29,595 nucleotides of DNA from Aphodosoma sp045658305 (GTDB lineage: Bacteria > Bacteroidota > Bacteroidia > Bacteroidales > Paludibacteraceae). The notes under the pieces were generated by a model, which saw only the letters and a program-made list of their open reading frames with translations, was not told where the DNA came from and did not search any database. The position numbers and the translations under genes were made by a program. Positions 22,841-29,595 of this stretch are shown here, one piece after another. Within the stretch, counting starts at the first letter, position 1, and each line of letters opens with the position of its first letter. The stretch covers positions 1 through 29,595 of the forward strand of contig JAZOUT010000127.1 in the NCBI GenBank assembly GCA_045658305.1, read 5' to 3'.

Positions 22841-23548
22841 ATGAAAAAAATAGTATTATTAAGTTTAATATGTTTTGTGGCAGTGGGTATTATTGCGGCA
22901 AAACCTCAGCGTGTAAAAAAACAGAGACAGAAAATGGTGAAAATTGAAACTACTCTTGGCACTATCAAGGTGAAATTGTATGATGAGACTCCGCTTCATC
23001 GTGATAATTTTCTTAAATTGGTGAAGGATGAATTTTATGAAGGTGTGTTGTTCCACCGTGTTATTAAAGATTTTATGATTCAGGCTGGTGACCCTGAGTC
23101 GAAAACTGCTGATGCAGGGGCTCGTTTAGGAGCTGGTGGATTGGGTTATACTGTGCCTGCTGAGATAGATTTTCCTAAATTCTACCACAAAAGGGGGGCT
23201 TTGGCTGCTGCTCGTCAAGGGGATATGGTTAATCCTGAGAAGAAATCAAGTAGTTGTCAGTTTTATATTGTGCAAGGTCAGACGTTCACTGATGAGCAAT
23301 TGAATCAGATGGAGATGCGTCTTACTTATCAGTTGCGCATGAAAGAGCCTTTTAAATATACTGAAGAGCAACGCACTGTGTATAAGACTTTTGGTGGTAC
23401 TCCTCATTTGGATGGACAATATACTGTGTTTGGCGAAGTGGTAGAGGGGTTTGATGTGTTGCAGAAAATATCAGAGGTGGAAACTGGTGCTGCTGACCGC
23501 CCTAAAGAGGATGTTAAGATTTTGACGGTGAAGGTTTGTAGGAAATAA
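22841..23548 (+). CDS. Exported cyclophilin-type peptidyl-prolyl isomerase
   Basis: This cis-trans prolyl isomerase likely acts in the periplasm. It is 235 aa. A hydrophobic signal (MKKIVLLSLICFVAVGIIAA) and a basic spacer (KPQRVKKQRQK) precede the cyclophilin fold: TTLGTIKVKLYDETPLHRDNF, FHRVIKDFMIQAGDPE (catalytic Arg in FHR), SSSCQFYIVQG (FxI substrate pocket), then YTVFGEVVEGFDVLQKI. An insert of about 35 residues (DEQLNQMEMRLTYQLRMKEP) is typical of Bacteroidota members. The ATG is very close to the promoter, but an internal start would lose the signal peptide. Confidence 0.92.
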   Translation: MKKIVLLSLICFVAVGIIAAKPQRVKKQRQKMVKIETTLGTIKVKLYDETPLHRDNFLKLVKDEFYEGVLFHRVIKDFMIQAGDPESKTADAGARLGAGGLGYTVPAEIDFPKFYHKRGALAAARQGDMVNPEKKSSSCQFYIVQGQTFTDEQLNQMEMRLTYQLRMKEPFKYTEEQRTVYKTFGGTPHLDGQYTVFGEVVEGFDVLQKISEVETGAADRPKEDVKILTVKVCRK

Positions 23549-23562
23549 TTTTTTTATTTCAA

Positions 23563-23687
23563 CATAAGTACATATTTTATTTATGGTTTACAAATTATAA
23601 TTTGTATTTATAAGTTTATCTGGATAATAGTTTTTTTAAGTACAAAAAAAATATGTACTTATATCAAAAGAGTATTATGTACTTATG
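23563..23687. repeat. Inverted TATGTACTTAT motifs upstream of ftsE
   Basis: ATAAGTACATATTTT (23564-23578) is the exact reverse complement of AAAATATGTACTTAT (23648-23662). A third motif, TATGTACTTATG (23676-23687), is the exact complement of 23563-23574. The set fills the gap between the cyclophilin and ftsE genes. It could be a set of operators or a long stem; no -7 box was found here. Confidence 0.7.
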
Positions 23688-23705
23688 TTAAAAAATAGAC
23701 AATAC

Positions 23706-24374
23706 ATGAAACTATTAGAATATAAAGGGGTTAATATTTGTCAGGAGGGTGTAGATGTGCTCTCTGGTGTGGATTTTTCGCTTGAACAGGGTGAGTTTGT
23801 GTATCTTTGTGGTAAAGTGGGTTCGGGTAAGAGTTCTTTGCTTAAGACGCTTTATGCTGAATTGCCTATAAAAGAGGGTGAGGCACGGATATTTGATTAT
23901 GATTTGGTGAAGTTGAAGAGGAAGGATATTCCTATGCTTAGAAGAAAAATAGGTATAGTTTTTCAGGATTTTCAGTTGTTGAATGATAGAAGTGTGAGTG
24001 ATAATCTTGAGTTTGTGTTAAGGGCAACAGGTTGGAAATCAAAGAAGGAGATTGATGACCAGATTGATTTTGTGCTTTCGACTGTTGGTATGGCAAAGAA
24101 GGGTTATAAATGGCCACATCAATTATCGGGAGGAGAACAGCAAAGGATTGTGATAGCAAGGGCGTTGCTTAATTCGCCTGAATTGATTATTGCTGATGAG
24201 CCAACTGGTAATCTTGACCCTCAAACGGGTAGGGAATTGATGGAATTGTTGCATGCTATATCGCAAAGTGGTACTGCTGTGATTATGGCTACGCATAATA
24301 TGCAATTTATAGAGGAGTATCCTGCTAAGTGTTATATTTGCGAGGAGGAAAGATTGCAGAGAATGGGAGAATAA
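23706..24374 (+). CDS. ftsE: FtsE-like ABC ATPase
   Basis: The ATP-binding partner of FtsX couples the divisome to peptidoglycan hydrolase activation. The start at 23706 (MKLLEYKGV) gives 222 aa and a family-like N-terminus. An ATG 21 bases earlier lies in the repeat motif. Walker A is GKVGSGKSS (near residue 37), the Q loop IVFQDFQLL, signature LSGGEQQR, Walker B LIIADEPTGNLDP, and H-loop His in MATHN. The GKVGSGKSSLLKTLYAEL stretch is what I remember for Bacteroidota FtsE, but LolD-type lipoprotein transport ATPases are similar. No ftsX is adjacent. Confidence 0.82.
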   Translation: MKLLEYKGVNICQEGVDVLSGVDFSLEQGEFVYLCGKVGSGKSSLLKTLYAELPIKEGEARIFDYDLVKLKRKDIPMLRRKIGIVFQDFQLLNDRSVSDNLEFVLRATGWKSKKEIDDQIDFVLSTVGMAKKGYKWPHQLSGGEQQRIVIARALLNSPELIIADEPTGNLDPQTGRELMELLHAISQSGTAVIMATHNMQFIEEYPAKCYICEEERLQRMGE

Positions 24375-24396
24375 GGAATAGGGATATATGATGTAT

Positions 24397-24432
24397 AAAA
24401 AACGGAACTCATTGGTTTGGGTTCCGTTTTTT
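24397..24432. terminator. Bidirectional terminator between ftsE and nspC
   Basis: The stem AACGGAAC / GTTCCGTT has A and T runs on the two sides, placed between convergent genes. Confidence 0.88.
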
Positions 24433-24458
24433 GTAATAAAATATTGAGAAGAGGGGGA

Positions 24459-25619
24459 TTAGCACATTCTGTGTAGATAATCTTCGTAGGTGTAGGTGCG
24501 GAGGATTTCTATTGTGCCATCTAAGTGTCGTAGTGCAATAGATGGGTGGGTAATTCCATTAAACATGTTGGTTTTCACGTTAGTATAATGGTTCATGTCT
24601 TCAAATATTATGCGTTCGCCTACTTGCAATTCATGGTCAAATTGCCATGAACCTACAAAATCGCCACTTAAACAGCTATTTCCGCCCATGCGATAAGAGA
24701 GTTGAGAGTTTTCTTTGTCTATAATTTTTGCTCCGATAATTTTAGGTTGATAAGGCATTTCGAGACAGTCGGGCATGTGGCAAGCAAATGATACATCGAC
24801 AATAGCAGTGCGGATGCCATGATTTTCGACAATATCTTGTATTTCTGAAACTAATACTCCTGTGCGCCAAACATGGGCAGAGCCTGGTTCTAAGATTACA
24901 TGTAGGTGAGGATGACGAGCTTTGAAATTTTTAATCAGTTGGATAAGGTGCTCTGTGTCATAGTCTTTGCGAGTCATAAGGTGTCCGCCTCCCATGTTTA
25001 TCCATTTGACTTGACGGAGCCAAGGAGCAAAGCGTTCTTCTACTACTTTGAGTGTGTTTTCTAAATCATAAGATGTTGATTCGCAGAGAGTATGGAAGTG
25101 TAGTCCTTCGATGCCTTCAGGTAATTGTTCGGGTAATTGGTCACGAATAATACCAAAGCGTGAACCAGGTGCACAAGGGTTATAGAGGTCAGTCTCTACA
25201 TCTGAATATTCAGGATTGATGCGCACACCGCATGATATGCCATATTTTTCTGTTACTGTTTTATGACGATGGTATTGAGCAAGTGAATTGAATGTGATGT
25301 GCGAAGAGCATTGAGCAATAGTCTCAATCTCAGAGTCTTTATATACGGGAGCAAAAGTATGAGCTTTGGAGCCTAATTTTTCGAAAGCCAATCTTGCTTC
25401 TGACAAGGAACTTGCAGTAGAATGAGGGATATACTGACGTGTGATGTCAAACAACTTCCAAATAGCAAAAGCTTTGAATGCCATAATGATTTCAGCACCA
25501 GAGCGTTCGCTAACTGATTTGATTAGTTGCAAATTGCGATGCAATAATTCTTCTTCTACTACATAGCAAGGAGAAGGAATTTCGGAAGTATTGTAATCAA
25601 ATTTATCAAAAGAATTCAT
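24459..25619 (-). CDS. nspC: Carboxynorspermidine/carboxyspermidine decarboxylase
   Basis: This PLP enzyme makes spermidine (or norspermidine) in the aspartate-semialdehyde-dependent polyamine route found in many Bacteroidota. At 386 aa it is normal length. Lys49 in IIMAFKAFAIW should bind PLP. HFHTLCES and the glycine-rich WINMGGGHLM are phosphate-binding loops, and GNSCLSGDFVG carries the active-site Cys. Its usual partner, carboxyspermidine dehydrogenase, is not in the window. It is monocistronic between two divergent or convergent neighbours. Confidence 0.93.
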   Translation of the reverse strand: MNSFDKFDYNTSEIPSPCYVVEEELLHRNLQLIKSVSERSGAEIIMAFKAFAIWKLFDITRQYIPHSTASSLSEARLAFEKLGSKAHTFAPVYKDSEIETIAQCSSHITFNSLAQYHRHKTVTEKYGISCGVRINPEYSDVETDLYNPCAPGSRFGIIRDQLPEQLPEGIEGLHFHTLCESTSYDLENTLKVVEERFAPWLRQVKWINMGGGHLMTRKDYDTEHLIQLIKNFKARHPHLHVILEPGSAHVWRTGVLVSEIQDIVENHGIRTAIVDVSFACHMPDCLEMPYQPKIIGAKIIDKENSQLSYRMGGNSCLSGDFVGSWQFDHELQVGERIIFEDMNHYTNVKTNMFNGITHPSIALRHLDGTIEILRTYTYEDYLHRMC

Positions 25620-25649
25620 TGTAGTATTTGTATTTTTTATAATGGATTA

Positions 25650-25657
25650 CAAAGTTA
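25650..25657 (-). promoter_or_regulatory. Probable -7 element of nspC
   Basis: TAACTTTG on the minus strand, 31 bases before the start codon. No TTG is at the usual distance. Confidence 0.5.
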
Positions 25658-25676
25658 CTAAAAAATGTTGAGAGTA

Positions 25677-25709
25677 TTGGGTATAGGTGGATTTTTTTTT
25701 GTAATTTTG
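25677..25709 (+). promoter_or_regulatory. Probable promoter of apbE-tlpA
   Basis: TTG (25677-25679), a 22-base gap, then TAATTTTG (25702-25709), 25 bases before the apbE ATG. Confidence 0.6.
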
Positions 25710-25734
25710 TGCCATAAATATTTATAGAACGATT

Positions 25735-26733
25735 ATGAATAAAAAAACACTCTTTTCATTGTTGCTTATAGCTGTAGCTGTATATTTTTTATTTGCTGAA
25801 TTTCCAAGTGATAAAAAGCCTGAATATCAACACAGCGATGGATTCGTATTTGGTACGGTGTATAGCATAACTTATTCAAATTCAGGTGATAAGGATTTGT
25901 CTATTCCAATCAAAAATGCATTAAATGGAGTAAATAATTCACTTTCGATGTTTAATAGCGAGAGTACAATTTCTAAAATTAATAATAATCAACCTGTAGA
26001 ATTGGATTCTTTATTTTTAATGGTTTGGGAAATGGGGCAATATGTTAGTCGTTGTTCAAAGGGTGCATTTGATATGACTGTGGCTCCATTAGTTGATTTA
26101 TGGGGTTTTGGACTTAAGAATCGTGAGCAAGTGACAGATGCGGAAGTTGATAGTATTCGTCAGTATGTGGGTTATGATTTAGCTGTATTAGAAGGTGGTA
26201 TGATTCATAAAGCTTATCCTGAGATGCGAATAGATGCAGGTGCTATTGCTAAGGGTTATGCTTGTGATGTAGTGGCTGATACGTTGGAGGCATACGGATG
26301 TACTGATTTTTGTGTGGAGATAGGTGGGGAAATTGTGGTGAAAGGACTTAATTCGAAAGGTGTTGATTGGCATATTGCAATTAATAAGCCAGTAGAAGAT
26401 TCGTTATGTGTCAATAGGGAAATACAAGAGGTGGTGGAATTGACTGATTGTGCTATGGCAACAAGTGGTAATTATCGCAATTATTATGAAGTGGCTGGTA
26501 GGAAATATTCTCACACGATTGATCCTCGTACGGGTTATCCTGTTGAGCATAACTTGTTGAGTGCTACTATTGTTGCTCCTAATTGTATGATTGCTGATGC
26601 TTGGGCTACTGCTTGTATGGTGGTTGGTTTGGAGAAAGCTAAAGTATGGATTGACAATCGTAGTGATATTAAGGGTTATTTGATTTATGAAGAGGATGGT
26701 GAGATAAAAACTTGGAAAAGTGATGATTTTTAA
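25735..26733 (+). CDS. apbE: FAD:protein FMN transferase (ApbE family)
   Basis: It attaches FMN from FAD to threonine residues of exported flavoproteins such as NqrC/RnfG-type subunits. The 332 aa begin with an uncleaved-looking signal anchor (LFSLLLIAVAVYFLFAEF) with no lipobox Cys. Family motifs are present: FGTVYSITY, MFNSESTISKIN, FDMTVAPLVDLWGFG, RIDAGAIAKGYACD (the FAD and metal site), MATSGNYRNYY and SHTIDPRTGYPV. No target flavoprotein gene is nearby. tlpA follows 13 bases downstream. Confidence 0.93.
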   Translation: MNKKTLFSLLLIAVAVYFLFAEFPSDKKPEYQHSDGFVFGTVYSITYSNSGDKDLSIPIKNALNGVNNSLSMFNSESTISKINNNQPVELDSLFLMVWEMGQYVSRCSKGAFDMTVAPLVDLWGFGLKNREQVTDAEVDSIRQYVGYDLAVLEGGMIHKAYPEMRIDAGAIAKGYACDVVADTLEAYGCTDFCVEIGGEIVVKGLNSKGVDWHIAINKPVEDSLCVNREIQEVVELTDCAMATSGNYRNYYEVAGRKYSHTIDPRTGYPVEHNLLSATIVAPNCMIADAWATACMVVGLEKAKVWIDNRSDIKGYLIYEEDGEIKTWKSDDF

Positions 26734-26746
26734 TAATTATTAAAAT

Positions 26747-27271
26747 ATGAAAAAAGTATTATTGTTTTTGTTGTGCATTGTGAATTTTGCATTATGTGTT
26801 AATGCTCAAGAGGGTGAAGATAGGGGGTATGTTGTGAAAGTGGGTGATATGGCACCTGATTTTACGCTTAAGATGGATAATGGTAGGACTATTCATCTTA
26901 GTGAATTACGTGGTAAGGTGGTTATGCTTCAGTTTACTGCCTCATGGTGTGGTATTTGTCGTAAGGAGATGCCTCATATTGAGAGTGATATTTGGCTTCG
27001 TCATAAAGATGATAAAGATTTTGTGTTGGTGGGTATTGATAGGGAGGAGACTGCTGAGAAAGTGGCTTATTTGAAGGATGTTACGAAGATTACTTATCCT
27101 TTGGCATACGATACTACGGGTGATGTTTTTAGATTGTATGCTCATCCGAATGCGGGTATTACGCGTAATGTTTTGATTGATAAAAAAGGGCGTATTGTGC
27201 TATTGACTCGTAAATTTGAGGAGCAGGAGTTTAAGGGGCTTTGTGGGAAGATTGATGAGTTGTTGAAATAG
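26747..27271 (+). CDS. TlpA-like exported thioredoxin-family protein
   Basis: This periplasmic thiol-disulfide protein is 174 aa. A signal peptide (MKKVLLFLLCIVNFALCVNAQ) is followed by a redoxin/AhpC-TSA type fold starting with VGDMAPDFTLKMDNGRTIHLSEL. The active site is ASWCGICRKEMP, a CxxC with Gly-Ile between the cysteines. GITRNVLIDKKGRIV is the usual region after the cis-Pro loop, but here Thr replaces that Pro (AGITRNV). It is co-transcribed with apbE and probably acts in maturation or reduction of exported proteins. The partner is unknown. Confidence 0.88.
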   Translation: MKKVLLFLLCIVNFALCVNAQEGEDRGYVVKVGDMAPDFTLKMDNGRTIHLSELRGKVVMLQFTASWCGICRKEMPHIESDIWLRHKDDKDFVLVGIDREETAEKVAYLKDVTKITYPLAYDTTGDVFRLYAHPNAGITRNVLIDKKGRIVLLTRKFEEQEFKGLCGKIDELLK

Positions 27272-27284
27272 TGGTTTTGAATGT

Positions 27285-27400
27285 GAATACACAATGTGAG
27301 TGTGTATTTTTTAGGTTGCTTGCACCTTGCTTGAAGGTTGCTGTATCCTATATTTAAATTTTGAGATTTTTAGGATTGAATACACACTGAGAGTGTGTAT
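27285..27400. repeat. Palindrome-flanked intergenic element, copy 2
   Basis: The left palindrome ACACAAT-GTG-AGTGTGT (27289-27305) has one mismatch. The right palindrome ACACACT-GAG-AGTGTGT (27382-27398) is perfect. Both follow GAAT. The core is TTGCTTGCACC, TTGCTTGAAGG, TTGCTG, the period-11 unit also seen in copy 1. The overall span is 110 bases versus 101 in copy 1. The arms differ in the loop: GTG on the left, GAG on the right, in both copies. Confidence 0.8.
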
Positions 27401-27410
27401 TTGTATTGGA

Positions 27411-27446
27411 TAAAAAAGGGTTGCAATTTTGTGTTTGCAACCCTTT
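27411..27446. terminator. Bidirectional terminator between tlpA and the lipoprotein gene
   Basis: The perfect 12-bp stem AAAGGGTTGCAA / TTGCAACCCTTT has a longer T run on the minus strand, so it mainly serves the 27456..27956 gene. Confidence 0.88.
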
Positions 27447-27455
27447 GTTTTGTGA

Positions 27456-27956
27456 TTATTTTAATGTGTTGAGCAATACGTTGAGAGCATCTATTGTGTC
27501 TTGATGTTCGTCAATCCAGCCTTTAGTGTTTGTAACGTTGTCTTGAACTTTTTTCCCTGTTTCGCTATTTGCGATTTTTTCAACCAATGTATTAATTACT
27601 GCATCGGCATTTTCTTCGTTGATGAGTTCGCCTGATTTAGCTTTTAGGCCTTCGACAAGAGCTGTATATTGTGATTTGTCTTTGTAGTTGGCTTTAATGA
27701 TTTTTGCATTTTGTACGATGACTGCCATTTGGAGATATGTTGTTGGGTCTTCGTAGTTGATTTTGCCATTGGTTGCTTTTTGGTCAGAGAAGAACTTCAA
27801 CGCAGCACCAAGTTGTTCGCCAGCTTTGAATAAATCGCTTGTAGGATTTGTGGTAGTTGTAGATGGAGTTGTTGTTACTGCATTTTGAGTAGTACCACAA
27901 CTTGCAATACATGCCAATATGCTAACGATTAAGAGAAATGAGAGTAATTTTTTCAT
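27456..27956 (-). CDS. Predicted lipoprotein, 166 aa, helical
   Basis: The signal MKKLLSFLLIVSILACIASC has lipobox IASC with Cys20. A Thr/Pro/Ser-rich linker follows (about 26-42), then a mainly alpha-helical domain rich in Lys, Asn and Ala (LFKAGEQLGAALKFFSDQKA, AVIVQNAKIIKANYKDKSQY, NADAVINTLVEKIANSE, TIDALNVLLNTLK). The family is not recognised. Terminators on both sides make it a single-gene unit. Confidence 0.82.
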   Translation of the reverse strand: MKKLLSFLLIVSILACIASCGTTQNAVTTTPSTTTTNPTSDLFKAGEQLGAALKFFSDQKATNGKINYEDPTTYLQMAVIVQNAKIIKANYKDKSQYTALVEGLKAKSGELINEENADAVINTLVEKIANSETGKKVQDNVTNTKGWIDEHQDTIDALNVLLNTLK

Positions 27957-27980
27957 AATTATATAAGGTTATAGGTTATA

Positions 27981-28018
27981 AAAAAGTATGGTTTACTGAT
28001 TTGTAAACCATACTTTAA
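27981..28018 (-). terminator. Terminator of the iorAB unit
   Basis: The perfect 14-bp stem AAAGTATGGTTTAC / GTAAACCATACTTT has a 6-base loop and a T run on the minus strand, 11 bases past the iorB stop. Confidence 0.9.
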
Positions 28019-28026
28019 TTTTTATA

Positions 28027-28605
28027 TTACATCTTGTCGGCAACAGCACGGCCAGCACGTAATGCGTCAATGTTGGCATTTACGATAGCTTCGCCTTTAC
28101 GTCCGAAGTTGTTACGTACTGCATCTTCGAGTTTTTCGATGTCAATACCGAGATATTTAGAAGCAGCACCAAGAACTACCATGTTAGTTCCTTTTGGGTT
28201 GTGAACCTCTTTTGCGATAGTATCTGCGTCGAATACGATGCTATGTGGCAATTTGTTGATTTCGGCGATGATAGCCTCTTTTTCAGGGTAGTTAGGGATG
28301 TTGATGAATGGATTTTCGTTAGTGATTACCCAACCATCTTTGCTGAGGAATGGGAGATAGCGAAGAGCTTCCATTGGTTCAACTGAAAGGATAATGTCGC
28401 ATTCGCCTTCTGGGATAAGGTCAGAAGCGATAGGTTTGTCGCTGATACGAAGGTGAGATTGTACGTCGCCACCACGTTGACTCATACCGTGAGTTTCGGC
28501 TTGTTTCATATACCAACCCATGTCGAGGGCAGCTTTTGAGATGATTGCAGCTGAACTTAAGGCGCCCATACCGCCTACGCCACAAAGAATAATATCTATT
28601 TTCAT
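28027..28605 (-). CDS. iorB: Indolepyruvate oxidoreductase subunit beta
   Basis: This is the small subunit of the ferredoxin-dependent enzyme that oxidatively decarboxylates aryl pyruvates to aryl-acetyl-CoA, or runs in reverse. At 192 aa it is normal. It is the pyruvate ferredoxin oxidoreductase gamma-type domain, with IILCGVGGMGALSSAAII at the N-terminus, MSQRGGDVQSHLRIS (CoA/interface loop), and VVLGAASKYLGI. The gene lies 56 bases after iorA on the same strand; the two subunits act as a complex. Confidence 0.92.
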   Translation of the reverse strand: MKIDIILCGVGGMGALSSAAIISKAALDMGWYMKQAETHGMSQRGGDVQSHLRISDKPIASDLIPEGECDIILSVEPMEALRYLPFLSKDGWVITNENPFINIPNYPEKEAIIAEINKLPHSIVFDADTIAKEVHNPKGTNMVVLGAASKYLGIDIEKLEDAVRNNFGRKGEAIVNANIDALRAGRAVADKM

Positions 28606-28661
28606 ATTTTTTAGATTTTTAGTAGTTTAGTAGTAAGTCAGAATAGTCCGACAATTTTTTA

Positions 28662-29595
28662 TTATGCTTTTTTAGCTGCTTTGAGACGTTTGTTCAATGC
28701 AACGATACATTCGCGACGTGGGATGATTACAGAAACACCTTTGTAAGCGATTTCTTCTTTCATGATAGCCACGTTTTCTTCGAAGTATTTTTTGAGTGGA
28801 TTGATCACGCGGATGTGAGCAGGGTCAACACCAAGACCAGTACAGATGCTTTCGATGCGGCCTGTAGCTGATGATTTTTGTGAACCAGTCATACCTGTGA
28901 TACCGTTGTCGAGGATGATAACTGTTACGTTAGCATTGTCAACGCAGCAATCCAACAAGCCTGTCATACCTGAGTGAGTGAATGTAGAGTCGCCGATAAC
29001 TGCTACTGATGGCAACAAGTCAGCCTCTGAAGCACCTTTAGCCATAGTGATAGAAGCACCCATGTCTACAGTAGAGTAGATAGCTTGGAATGGAGGCAAT
29101 GCACCGAGTGTGTAGCAACCGATATCAGAGAATACGCGACCACCAGGGAATGATTTCATTGCTTCGTTCAATGCTGTGTATGAGTCGATATGAGGACATC
29201 CGTCGCACAATTTTGGAGGACGTGGAGCTACGAGTGATGGAATTGGCATACCTTCTTTAACTTCCAATCCGAGAGCTTTACCTACCAAGTTAGGTGAGAG
29301 TTCGCCTACGCGTGGCAATGTGCCATCCAAACGACCTTTAACTGCTTTGCCTTTGTTGAGCATACCGCGAAGAAGACGTTCGTAAAGAGGTTGGCCTTCT
29401 TCAAGGATAAGCACCTCTTCGCACTCTTCATACAAGCGGTTAATCATAGCCTCAGGCATAGGGTATTGGCTGATTTTCACTACTGGATATGGGCATTCTG
29501 AGTCGCGGAAGTTTTCCATCAAGTAGTTGTAAGAGATACCGCAAGCGATGATACCGAGTTTTTTGTTAGGACCATCGATATATTTGTTGAAACCG
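28662..29595 (-). CDS. iorA: Indolepyruvate oxidoreductase subunit alpha, C-terminal part (cut by window edge)
   Basis: The reading frame stays open to the edge at 29595, so the true start is outside. About 311 residues are visible. CDGCPHID and the TPP-binding region are clear: GCYTLGALPPF, MGASITMAKGASEADL, VIGDSTFTHSGMTGLLD, then NGITGMTGSQ. The sequence ends in VSVIIPRRECIVALNKRLKAAKK. The archaeal enzyme continues here into a ferredoxin domain with two CxxCxxC clusters; none is present. The internal ATG near 29519 is not the start. Confidence 0.92.
   Translation of the reverse strand, partial: GFNKYIDGPNKKLGIIACGISYNYLMENFRDSECPYPVVKISQYPMPEAMINRLYEECEEVLILEEGQPLYERLLRGMLNKGKAVKGRLDGTLPRVGELSPNLVGKALGLEVKEGMPIPSLVAPRPPKLCDGCPHIDSYTALNEAMKSFPGGRVFSDIGCYTLGALPPFQAIYSTVDMGASITMAKGASEADLLPSVAVIGDSTFTHSGMTGLLDCCVDNANVTVIILDNGITGMTGSQKSSATGRIESICTGLGVDPAHIRVINPLKKYFEENVAIMKEEIAYKGVSVIIPRRECIVALNKRLKAAKKA

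Overview
The window looks like chromosomal DNA of a low-GC member of the Bacteroidota, most likely an uncultured Bacteroidales. Support: promoters follow the Bacteroidota -33 TTG / -7 TAnnTTTG pattern, often with 19-20 bases between the boxes, and Shine-Dalgarno signals are weak. The gene content fits too: PPi-dependent phosphofructokinase, nspC, a Bacteroidota-type omega-like protein beside bamD, many short lipoproteins, an Asn/Gly/Arg-rich RluB-like enzyme, and an iorAB pair. I see no phage, integrase, transposase or CRISPR array.

Layout. 1-3.6 kb (minus): tRNA-Ser(UGA), then a tight unit ispE > acyl-ACP thioesterase > yraN > two small lipoproteins. 3.6-7.1 kb (minus): rarA, a palindrome-flanked repeat, then a LytS/LytR-type kinase-regulator pair. 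7.1-9.8 kb: divergent tig (minus) and a large-subunit-type pseudouridine synthase (plus). 9.9-13.5 kb (plus): a membrane protein, a decayed lipoprotein gene, mannose-6-phosphate isomerase and a phosphohexomutase. 13.5-15.5 kb: a structured RNA with its own promoter and terminator, then three unrecognised exported or membrane proteins. 15.5-15.9 kb (minus): a rod-shaped, 6S-like RNA candidate. 16.2-21.7 kb (plus): PPi-PFK, bamD, an omega-like gene and a GH20 hexosaminidase. 21.7-22.7 kb: a second copy of the structured RNA, then an outer-membrane protein. 22.8-24.4 kb (plus): cyclophilin and ftsE-like ATPase. 24.4-27.3 kb: nspC (minus), apbE and a TlpA-like thioredoxin (plus). 27.3-29.6 kb (minus): second copy of the palindrome-flanked repeat, a lipoprotein, and iorB/iorA, with iorA cut by the window edge.

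Most genes are housekeeping: isoprenoid and lipid precursors, protein folding, ribosome modification, sugar-phosphate metabolism, outer-membrane assembly and cell division. The unusual material lies between them. First, an RNA of about 215 nt occurs twice, 8 kb apart. The copies share promoter, fold, terminator and a leader reaching the start codon of the next gene. Their sequence differences keep the helices: one helix is swapped on both strands, another is shortened on both strands, and a G-U pair becomes A-U. Second, each copy is preceded by a tandem array of 11-bp units. Third, at least twelve gene junctions carry degenerate tandem repeats of different sequence but always period 7. Fourth, repeat material of the same kinds lies in frame inside the hexosaminidase gene. 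Homology calls rest on motif recognition by eye; no database search was run.
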